In this document: positions 1-8,433 of the stretch, one piece after another
Position numbering within the stretch: the stretch's first letter is position 1
How the letters are laid out: every line of letters starts with the position of its first letter
Translations under genes and position numbers: made by a program
Assembly (NCBI GenBank): GCA_021307315.1
Contig: JAJSPD010000255.1
Span: 1 to 12,994 of the forward strand
Direction: 5' to 3'
Length of the DNA stretch: 12,994 bases
Source of the DNA: Bisporella sp. PMI_857
Lineage: Eukaryota; Ascomycota; Leotiomycetes; Helotiales; Helotiaceae
Notes under the pieces: generated by a model
The model's input: only the letters and a program-made list of their open reading frames with translations
Database searches by the model: none
Told to the model about the DNA's origin: nothing

Positions 1-38
1 CCAAAGAAGCTCTATAGTAGCTAACACCATCTGGATAG

Positions 39-1639
39 ATCATCGCTGTCGCTATTCCCCGGATTGCTGATGAGTTTCACTCCTTGAATGACGTCGGCTG
101 GTATGGTTCTGCTTATCTGTTACCCGCTTGTGGTATGTTTCTACAAAGTCTCAAGGTGTTGCTCATAACTTATTCACAAAGTGCAGGACTTCAGCTCTCG
201 TTCGGCAAGCTCTATTCATTGTTTAGTGTAAAATGGGTCTACCTCACTGGACTCTTATTTTTCGAAGTAGGAACTACAATATGTGGAGCTGCACCAAACT
301 CAACTGCCCTTATTATTGGCCGAGCCATAGCTGGTATTGGTAGTGGAGGGTTGTTCACCGGAGCAATAATCACAATCGCGAAGACGGTTCCGCTAGCCAA
401 GCGCCCCGCATTTATGGGTATATTTGCGGCAGTGTACGGAATTGCTTCGGTTGTTGGGCCATTAGTGAGTTCAGTTTCTTACCAGCTACTCCCAATTTTA
501 CTCGGCTAACATTGTATAGATCGGAGGAGGTTTGACTGACAATGTTAGTTGGCGTTGGTGCTTCTTCATCAATTTACCGTTTGGTGCTGTCACTGCAGTT
601 GGAGTGTTATTTACCCTGAAAATAAAGGAGAAGGTCCCTGCTAGCGAAGAAACATGGACAGTGATACTGAAGAAGTTAGATCCTTTTGGAAATCTTTTGT
701 TTATTCCCTCGATTATTTGTCTTCTTCTTGCTCTCCAAATGGGGGGCCTCACATACGAATGGTCAAATGGGCGAATCATTGCATTGTTGGTGGTCTTCGG
801 TATAGCCCTCCTCGGGTTTATTGTCCTGCAAGCCTTCATCGGCGACAATGCCATGCTACCAGCAAGGGTCGCCACACAACGAAGCATGGCTTCTGCTTCC
901 CTCTTCAGCTTCTGTCTAGGTGCCGCCTTCTTCATAGTAACCTACTATGTACCGATCTGGGTAAGCAAGCCGATCTATTTATCGCATACCATATACTAGT
1001 AAACTAATGGCTGTATAGCTTCAAGCAATCAAAGGCGTGAAACCAGTGACTTCTGGCGTCGACTTTCTTCCGTTCATTGTCCCAGAGATCGTGGGAGGCA
1101 TGTTTGCTGGTGGGTTAGTCACTGTATTTGGTTACACCAACCCATTCTACATTGCTAGTAGTATCATGATGAGCATTGGTGGGGGCCTATGCACTCTATT
1201 CACAGTTGATACTTCGAGAGCTGCTTGGGTCGGCTATCAGTTTCTATGGGGCTTAGGGGTTGGCATTGGATTTCAGCAGAGCACCGTGACCGCTTCAACT
1301 CTACAGCATAAAGACATCCCCGTTGGAACAGCCTTGGTTGTATTTGTCAATCTTTTTGGAGGTGCCCTCTTCGTGGCAGTTGCACAAAATCTTTTTGCGA
1401 GTCGCCTCATCGAAAACTTAGTTGCGCTCAATATACCTGGTGTCGATCCGCAAACCATTCTCCATGCAGGTGCTACTAACTTACGAAACGTAGTTGGTTC
1501 TGAAGATCTACCACAGGTACTTGTTGGGTATAACGACGCTCTTGTGCTAACATTCCAGCTTGGAATGATCATGTCTTGCCTGAGCGTTATTGGGGCTGTT
1601 GGAGTCGAGTGGAAAAGCGTCAAGGCCAAAAAACCATAG
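39..1639 (+). CDS. MFS multidrug-type transporter (DHA family), 5'-partial
   Basis: Membrane exporter of the major facilitator superfamily; in this setting it probably pumps the cluster metabolite out of the cell, as GliA does for gliotoxin. My spliced model is exons 39-132, 187-464, 520-960 and 1019-1639, giving 477 residues to a TAG stop. Introns 133-186, 465-519 and 961-1018 all have GT..AG ends and phases that keep the frame. Positions 1-38 look like an intron tail (CTAAC near 21-25, AG at 37-38), so about 60-80 N-terminal residues with the first helix lie off the left edge. Visible family signatures: [11 protein letters not shown] just after the first helix, FGKLY in the motif-A loop, [11 protein letters not shown], the spliced [19 protein letters not shown] (motif C followed by the WRW..F.IN.P loop), and [10 protein letters not shown]. 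Hydrophobic segments run to the C-terminus. Substrate cannot be read from sequence. No break seen. Confidence 0.92.
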
Positions 1640-2140
1640 GTCTCTAGCTATAGTTCGAGGGGATTAACACTTTTAAATGATATATACTTTTCCGACCATT
1701 TTTTTGTAGCAAGGAAATGTGTGTGCAAGAGCTGGGCAGCATATGCTAAGGCTCCCAGGTTGTCATTTCCCATTTTTGTATATGACCAGCTGCTTTCGCG
1801 CCTACCTACACATGCCCGCTTACACAGGGCCATTGTTTCTCACTCATTTCACCGCATCAAAAGTTATTAATAATTATGATGCCTTCATTATCACATATTA
1901 GTTTCTTAAGTATAAACTTTGTGACAGGGATATTGCGCATGTAACATGCCACTTTCCAGCATCTTCGGGCCGCAACAATCTTGTCACTCCTCATTCGGCA
2001 GCCGAAATGACCGCTCCCTTATTCAAACTGATAAATCTAGCTAACTCGGATCTATGCATTCGTTACCGGACACTGCTAAGAATTCAGTTTTCAGCCCACT
2101 CTTATGTTCTATTCCCCACTCTTCTGTCAATCCTCCCAGT
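1640..2140. other. Intergenic region upstream of the GliK-like gene
   Basis: About 500 bp between the MFS stop and the preferred start of the next gene. It should hold the 3' UTR of the transporter and the promoter and leader of the GliK-like gene. The ORFs here on both strands (for example 1648-1833 minus, 1719-1901 plus, and one from 2007) have no recognisable protein character. The one clear element is the CGG-N3-CCGA palindrome at 1994-2006, annotated separately. Confidence 0.6.
1994..2006. promoter_or_regulatory. SirZ/GliZ-type Zn2Cys6 site, perfect palindrome
   Basis: TTCGG-CAG-CCGAA is a perfect 13-bp palindrome and an exact match to TCGGN3CCGA, the motif I recall being reported for promoters of sirodesmin and gliotoxin cluster genes (regulators SirZ/GliZ). 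It lies 135 bp upstream of the preferred ATG (2141) and 48 bp upstream of the first in-frame ATG (2054). The match is seen directly; binding by a cluster regulator is inferred. Confidence 0.6.
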
Positions 2141-3078
2141 ATGCAGAGGCACCAACACCGCAACATTCAGCACCAAATTTGGTATTTCGCCTATGGCTCC
2201 AATATGTCATCCGAAAAATTCACTGGTAGCCGAGGAATTATTCCACTAGTCAAAGCACGCGTTCGAGTCCCCAACTGGATCCTAGCATTCAACGTCCCTG
2301 GCCTGCCGTATTCAGAGCCTAGCTTCACGTCCATCGGACCACGGAAGGACCCGATCACTAAACCACTGGCCAACACAGAAATCGAGAAAGCGCTTACTAC
2401 TTCGAGGGAGACACCGGACGTCCTCGGTATCGCTTACCTAATCACACAGGAACAATACAATCACGTGCTGGCCACTGAAGGCGGCGGAATTATGTACGCC
2501 GATATCGAGCTCGATGCAGTTCCAGTTACCGCGAAGGATGCCGAGGCGACTGGGCCAGCTCTCAAAGTACGGACGTTGGTGGTAGTACCCATGATGAAGA
2601 GGGAGCCGTGGCCGTTGCCAAGCGAGCGTTATATGGTGAGCTCCCTTTTTCGGCCTGCTGCCTATATTCAACTCGTAAATAGAGAATTATATGTTCCGGC
2701 TCCCAAGAAAACGAAATGCCCGATTCGTACCAAGAAATATTGGATTCTCAAGCCATATACTCATCACCTTCAAGCAGACTCGGCAAGATAGGGGCCAAAA
2801 TTTTCCTCTCCCTCTGGGGACCCATAATGGGATTGATGGAGAATATAACTAATGCTACAATGGGTGAGGATGGCTGTTCGCCCACTTGGGTTATCTGGCT
2901 TGTTCGTATTGTTGTTTTGTTGATTTGGTGGACACATGATTTTTTCTTTGCCGCTGTTTTCGGGAGGGGTGATGGGTTAGGAGATAATAATGAAGTTATT
3001 GGAACTCCATCCAAGAGCCAGATTGATATTGAAAATCAGCTGCTGCTTCGAGAAAGACGAATGAATTATGAGCGCTAA
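2141..3078 (+). CDS. gliK: GliK-like gamma-glutamylcyclotransferase with a C-terminal membrane segment
   Basis: Predicted to act on gamma-glutamyl groups; in gliotoxin biosynthesis GliK removes the gamma-glutamyl moieties of the bis-glutathionyl diketopiperazine. Exons 2141-2635 and 2683-3078 join across a 47-bp GTGAGC..TAG intron to give 296 residues. The GGCT substrate loop YGSNM is at 18-22, and Glu113 in ATEGGGIMY matches the family's catalytic acid. PSERYM at the exon end continues into RIICSGSQENEMPD, as expected for the fold's C-terminal helix. Residues 234-248 (WVIWLVRIVVLLIWW) form a strong hydrophobic helix, so the product may be membrane-anchored. Start choice: ATG 2141 has A at -3 and lies 13 residues before the domain; the upstream in-frame ATG at 2054 has a poor context (T at -3) and would add 29 unremarkable residues. 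Without the intron, exon 1 would read into an unrelated tail. Convergent with the ABC gene. Confidence 0.85.
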
Positions 3079-3128
3079 TAGTATGGTGAGAAATAAAAGA
3101 CATTTGAATTGATATAGCTGCTCAGGGT

Positions 3129-3171
3129 TGTGCGTGTGCATGTGCGCGTGTTTTTCTTTTTCTTTTTCTTT
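3129..3171. repeat. Alternating purine-pyrimidine tract followed by a (T5C)3 pyrimidine tract
   Basis: Positions 3129-3150 alternate strictly pyrimidine-purine (GT/GC-rich, Z-DNA-prone). Positions 3151-3171 are pure pyrimidine, three T5C units plus TTT. They sit in the 117-bp gap between the stops of the convergent GliK-like and ABC genes, so they fall in overlapping 3' UTR/termination space. A role in separating the transcripts is possible but unproven; it may be plain simple-sequence DNA. Confidence 0.7.
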
Positions 3172-3195
3172 ATTTTGGAATCTTTATTGAACTAT

Positions 3196-6187
3196 TTATT
3201 CGTCCTTCGCTTTCTCCGTCTCGGTTTGCTTCTCCCACATATCTAAATACCTCCCCCCTAAGGCAAGTAACTCCGCATGAGTTCCCCGTTCCACAATCCG
3301 TCCCATATGAAGTACCAATATCTGGTCTGATTGAGTAATAGTCGAAAGTCGATGTCTAATATCAACCAATGAGAGCAATTAGCAGCTGTGAATTAAAAAG
3401 AGTTGTTATGACTTACGCGACAGTTATAGTCGTTCGACCTCTTGTGACATTTTCTAGGGAACCTTGGATCAACTTCTCGGTATGCGTATCTAGTGACGCC
3501 GTTGCTTCATCCAGTAACATAACCTGAGCCTTTTTCAAAATAGCTCGGGCAATTGCTACCTAAGGTTCGCGATTAGCATATCTTGGGATCCCCAAAAAAT
3601 ATCATGGCAGGGAAGGTCAGAAAACGAGTCAAATTACATACCCTCTGCTTCTCACCTCCTGATAACTTAAGCCCTCTCTCCCCAACAATGGTTCTATACC
3701 CTTCCGGAAATCCCAAAATCTTTTCATGGATACTTGCTGCTCTACACGCCTCGAAGACCTCCGCCTCACTCGCATCCGGCCGTGCATATAGTAAATTATA
3801 CATAACCGACTCATTAAACAAGACAGTATCCTGGGGTACAACTCCGATCTTGTCTCTTAAACTGTCGATGGTGATTTTTCTGGTGTCTATATTATCGATA
3901 CAGATTTGTCCTTCGTCGGGGTTGTAGAAGCGGAAAAGGAGTTTGAGGACTAAATGATCAGAGAGTCGGGTTTTGTAAGTTATGTGTATCAAGAGAAAGG
4001 GGCATTATTAAGTCCTAGAAGGTATAATATCTCGGAGTGAACTGAGTGCATGACATCAAGAAGGTTGATTTTTGAGAGTGTGAACTGAAAGAACCAAGTG
4101 CACTTACTGGTCGATTTCCCGCTACCACTTTCGCCCACGATAGCGGTTGAGGTTCCAGGCGCCATGGAGAAGGATATGTGATTGAGGGAGCGGCGGCCGT
4201 TGCCGTAGGAAAACGCCACATTGTTCACTGTGAGGTGGCCGTTGATAGACGGAATCGTTTTGGCGTCGGGGTCATCCTCGATATCGGGTTTGCTGTTAAA
4301 CTACACATCCGGGAAACGATTAGCACAACGCAAAAGGGTCTGTAAAACCAAAGCTAATTTTCGAGACATACGAGCTCAAGCATGCGTTCTGCATCCACAA
4401 GGTTATTCTGTACTTGATTGTAAAAGCTCCCAAAGAACGCAAGTGGCGCTTGAAGTTGCGCAAAGTACGTGATTAATGTGACGAAGTCAGATGCTGTATG
4501 GATACCAATTGAGATTTGATATGCTGATAAAATGCAAACTGTTATCACGCCTATAATGAAGATACTGTTTTGGGCGGCATTTAAATAATTCAAGGAACAG
4601 AGAACTGAAAATTCAGAGGCTTGAAATGCCGTGACGAGTTTGTGGAACTTGGAGGTCTCGACCCTAAATGCTCCGTTGTAGTGAACTGTCTCGTATGCCA
4701 TGATGGCATCCGTCCTGTATACCAAATTCTTGTTAGCATTGTCATTCAAATTTGAGAAAGAAGAAGTTTAACGCACTTAGCAGCTTCCATATTGCGCTCT
4801 CTAGTAGCCATCTCTCGCCGGGCTTTGGCTCTATATTTCGCCATATATATAGTGGCAAATATATAATTCCACATCACAGTAACCACGATAATAGAATAAA
4901 AGGCGTCAAAATTGATGAACAACCAAACAGCAGCAATTGCCAGGTCAAACACCATGGGAAATAATTGAAATGCGAACGCATCTAGGAATGTGTTCAGAGC
5001 TCCGCCCTTGCCCAATGCGTTCATTACTTCTCCAATCCGTTTACTGAGATGGAAATCTAAGGAAAGAAGTAATACGTGTGAGTAGGTGGCGTATGTAAGT
5101 CGACGGTAGAGCGACTGGCTAATTGGAATCCATAAAACGGCTCGAAGAGAGCCGATAACACCTTGTTGGCCTTGAAGTCCTCGATATAGACAGTAAAAAG
5201 CAATTTGATTATACGGGACTGAACCGACTCCAAGTGCGTCAAACAGTATGCCAAGTTGAAGTGGAACCATAACGTTGACAATACGTTGAAGAATGAGGAG
5301 AACAAAGCAGAAGACTGTGATCAGCTGTTGCTCTCTCGAATTTGATGGCCTAAAAACCGTAAGTTTCTGGGTTCGTAAAAGAGGTGGACACTTACCAAAT
5401 ATATGGAAATAACCGTCGAAATCCATCAAAGTATGCAAGCCACCCTCCATCTCTTGCCTGACCTTGGATGTCTGGAGGTTTTGCAGCGCCATAATTAGGT
5501 GAGTTACCATCCCTATTGCTAGCAAAACTCTCCCTCTCTTCATCTGTCCCAAATTCTTTCCACAGCTTTCTCTGCTCGTGATACACGAACACAGCGGTCA
5601 TCAGCAGAAGGATCAATATTCTTAGACCTCCAAGTATGCTGGCAATAATCCACAGTTGCGATGGATTGGCAGCTTTAATGTTGTCAATTATTGCAAGGGA
5701 AATTTCAAATGCAATAGCAACAAGCCATGCATGGCAATTCGGTCTTCCTGGTTTGAAAGGGCCGTCTGGATCCGGGAGGAGGCCTGAGCCGAAGAATACC
5801 GCAAGGGCAACGAATGAAGCCTTCCGGTAATGTTAGTAATACATTTATTGGTTGCCATATTCTACTTACTAGTTTCGCTTGGAGGAATTGAAATTCAACA
5901 TAATTGTTGGCTTCCTCACGGAAAGTGAAGATACACATAACGATGCTTGCAGACTAGGATATATTAGCTAAAATTGAAAAGCAAGGGAGCAGTGAGGAAG
6001 TTCAAGTTACCAGAGTTATTAACAAGCTTGATTGTAACCACCAAATTATCCGACAAGAGCTTTTGTTATATAGATCTTCAGTATTGAGCTTGTTCCGACG
6101 GTAGGAGAGTAAATGTGAGGCCAACAGAGTGGCACACAATCCGGCCGGGTAGGCATAGTAAAGTGCAGAGGACAACTGAGTTATCAT
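3196..6187 (-). CDS. HMT1-type half ABC transporter (ABCB/ATM-like, extra N-terminal membrane domain)
   Basis: ATP-driven exporter with one transmembrane and one nucleotide-binding domain, expected to work as a dimer in an internal membrane, often vacuolar in this class. Nine exons from the ATG at 6187 down: 6187-6011, 5953-5870, 5820-5396, 5349-4777, 4714-4372, 4300-4108, 3949-3642, 3559-3417, 3355-3196; 2406 nt, 801 residues and stop. All introns are GT..AG and every phase closes. Residues 1 to ~175 hold about five hydrophobic helices, the N-terminal domain of the HMT1/ABCB6 branch; residues ~229-530 are the ABC membrane domain. ATPase motifs are intact: Walker [10 protein letters not shown] 590-598, Q-loop Gln638, signature LSGGE 694-698, Walker B VMLLDE 714-719, H-loop His750. 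The ATG has A at -3. Divergent from the GliI-like gene. HMT1 proteins carry thiol-peptide or metal-thiol complexes; a role in storing or detoxifying cluster thiols is my inference. Confidence 0.92.
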
Positions 6188-6470
6188 GTTACGAAAACAA
6201 GACCAGAAAACCCTAAATTAAACAGCAATTATTCAGTTTTAGAGATGTGCAGCAAGTAAGGAATTGCTACCGGGAATTGAGCAGTTGGTATTAAAAGCGT
6301 CCTTATCCGGTACCCGAGGCGTTCTTCCGAAATAGCGGGGGCCTAACTGGAACCCGCACAAATACTAGAGAAGTGCTGCTGCAATTTACTTTTTGAGAAT
6401 ATATTAATAAGTAGAAAATATATTTGAAGTAAAAAAGCACGCGAGATTGATTTTGAAATCACACTCAACC
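6188..6470. promoter_or_regulatory. Shared divergent promoter, ABC transporter / GliI-like gene
   Basis: A 283-bp region separates the two divergent start codons. The side near the GliI-like start is AT-rich, with a TATA-like ATATATTAATA stretch around 6399-6409, about 65 bp before the ATG. The middle (about 6295-6360) is more GC-rich and contains the CGG-N3-CCGA element at 6307-6317. No coding sequence is seen. Confidence 0.6.
6307..6317. promoter_or_regulatory. SirZ/GliZ-type site, one mismatch
   Basis: CCGG-TAC-CCGA matches TCGGN3CCGA at every fixed base except the first. The CGG/CCG triplets are the expected contacts of a Zn2Cys6 dimer. It is 154 bp upstream of the GliI-like ATG and 120 bp upstream of the ABC ATG, so one site could serve both. 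The functional assignment is inferred. Confidence 0.5.
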
Positions 6471-7846
6471 ATGGACGGCCAAGACACCCAACCAGGACTC
6501 ATCCGCATGTCAACGCGAGGCACTTCCAATGTCGCTGCGATCATGCCAAAGATAGCTGCAGCTGTCACTTCAAGATCAGAAGCAAAACATATCGACTTAG
6601 CATCAGCAGAAAACTGGCTTATAAGACCGGAAGTTATCGAGATCTGCAAAGAAGCTATTATCAATAACCTCAACCCCGTGGACTTTTCCTATCCCCGTGC
6701 ATTTGCCGGTTATCCTGAGATCCTAGATGCCTTTAGCGCATTTCTGAATACGCATTTCCATCCCAAAATCCCAGTTGAAATCTCACATATAGCAACGGCG
6801 CCGGGCGCGGCGAGCTGTATCGATACACTACTGTATAATATATGTGATCCGGGGGATGGACTTCTTGTGCCTGGACCATATTGGAGTGGGTTTGATTTCC
6901 AATTCAAAGCGCGCTCTTCTGTTGTCCCCGTTGCTGTAGTGATGGCTAGTCTGGACTCCACGCTTCTCACGAGTGCTCTCGTCCCCGCTCTCGAAGCTGC
7001 ATTCGACGATGCAACAATCCCCATTAGGGGATTGCTAATGTCCAATCCTCAGAACCCTTTTGGACAATGCTACTCCCGCGACTGTATCGAAGAATGCATC
7101 CGCTTCTGTGAGAGGAGGAATATCCACTACATCTCGGACGAGGTGTATGCCATGACGAACTTTCCGTGCCCTGAGATTCGGGAGCCGATTCCGTTTATCT
7201 CAGCTTTGTCACTGGATATTACGAGTCTTGGCTGTGATTTATCTCGTGTCCATACTGTATGGAGTACGAGTAAAGACTTTGGGCAAAGCGGCTTCAGAAT
7301 GGTGGGTTGAGAATTCGCCACCTTCTTTGATGAGCCTTTTATAAGACTCTTCCTACGACTAACTTGGAGGTATTCAAGGGCTGCACAATTACCCAAGCCA
7401 ACAAAGAAATGGCAGTAGGCGCCACTCTCGCCTCGCATACGACGACGTCAACCCTCTCCTCAATCTGCGTCTCTACACTCCTAACCTCCCCGCTGATCCC
7501 CTCCCTCCTTACTACAAATTCGGAGCGCCTGGCTCAGGGATACTCAATGGTAGTTTCCGTATTGAAAAAATATAGCCTGCAATACATACCCAGTTACGCC
7601 GGCCTATACGTATTTGCCCGAATAGCCCCAAAATGTGATACTTGGGAGGAAGAAGCTCGGGTCGTGGAGAAGCTCAAACAGGAGGGTGTTCTTGTAAGTG
7701 GTGGGCGTGGATATCATGGGCCAGAAGGCGAGAAAGGTTGGGCTCGTATTGGATTTGCAATTCCGAAAGAGCAGCTGGGAGCGGCTCTGCAGATTATGGA
7801 TAGAGTATTCAAAGAGGAAGCGGTTGTGCGAAAATCGAACGCCTAA
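6471..7846 (+). CDS. gliI: GliI-like PLP-dependent C-S lyase (ACC synthase/aminotransferase fold)
   Basis: Fold-type I PLP enzyme of the aminotransferase class I/II, ACC-synthase-like group. In gliotoxin biosynthesis GliI cleaves the C-S bonds of the bis-cysteinyl intermediate to release the dithiol. Exons 6471-7301 and 7379-7846 (77-bp intron with branch site CGACTAAC) give 432 residues. Motifs: YPRAFAGYPEI 74-84 at the substrate-side loop, APGAASCID 110-118 around the cofactor phosphate, SNPQNPFGQ 191-199, SDEVYA 222-227 with Asp223 for the pyridine nitrogen, and STSKDFGQSGFRM 265-277 with Lys268 as the PLP lysine; ARIGFA near the end carries the likely carboxylate-binding Arg. Start: ATG 6471 sits in AACCATGG, an excellent context; the open frame extends to 6447 only through non-ATG codons. 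Family-typical length, no damage. A plain transaminase or ACC synthase cannot be excluded from sequence alone; the neighbours favour the GliI role. Confidence 0.9.
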
Positions 7847-8433
7847 CCTCCTGGATAAATGCGTATCTACTGGCTTAATTTTACTAGACTTACTATTTTC
7901 TCAGTCTTGTTTGCTCTTGTTCTTCCTTTCATCTAACGTCACTCCAAGAGGCATAGAATTTTTTAGATTTCTTTTCATTCATAATATCCTTGTTTCTCAA
8001 TAGCTTATATTGTATATAACAGTCTTTTAAGGCCACTCAGATAGCCTCTATACAATCTGCGAGTTATATCTGCAAGGTGAAATGTAATTTGCGGCTTCAA
8101 GAAACCACTTAATGTTTTAGGGTGGTCCTCGAGTCTATTCAAAGTAGAAATATTCATTTTCTTTGCAAATCTTTATCACAAGAAATGATAACTAACTATT
8201 ATGAGTAACTACCTTTTTTTGAGCTAAATCTGGAATTTTGGTGTTAACCGGAGGCGGAGGCCGATGGCCTGAGGCTATAGAAGGAACAACACCTCTTCGG
8301 GAACCGCATGAAAGCATTAGGTGCCACGCCTACTAAATAATCACTGGCAGTTCCTGTTTATAGCAAAAGTTCAAGTTACCCCTACTTCTCATGAAATAGC
8401 ATCGGTGATATCGCTCTGAAGTCTAACCCAACT
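7847..8433. other. Intergenic region upstream of the fusion gene
   Basis: 587 bp of mostly AT-rich sequence with no coding character beyond an overlapping-frame ORF running out of the GliI-like 3' end. The segment 8246-8275 is distinctly GC-rich and contains the CGG-N3-CCGA element annotated separately. No RNA gene or repeat recognised. Confidence 0.55.
8254..8264. promoter_or_regulatory. SirZ/GliZ-type site, one mismatch
   Basis: GCGG-AGG-CCGA matches TCGGN3CCGA at all fixed bases except the first. It lies 170 bp upstream of the fusion-gene ATG (8434), inside a short GC-rich island in otherwise AT-rich DNA. Assignment is by analogy with ETP cluster promoters and the two similar sites in this window. 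Confidence 0.5.

Noticed and set aside
498..935. 145-residue minus-strand ORF opposite the MFS gene
   Set aside because: It lies antisense to exon 3, which carries clear MFS motifs; its own translation has no family signal. The other antisense ORFs inside genes (for example 6710-7045, 9160-9546, 9826-10104) were dropped for the same reason.
2007..2249. Possible 80-residue plus-strand gene starting at ATG 2007
   Set aside because: It overlaps the GliK-like frame and carries no recognisable domain, while the overlapping frame contains the YGSNM loop.
4191..4199. CGG-CGG-CCG, a further CGGN3CCG match
   Set aside because: It is inside ABC exon 6, lacks the flanking A/T of the ETP consensus and is explained by codons for Gly-Arg-Arg.
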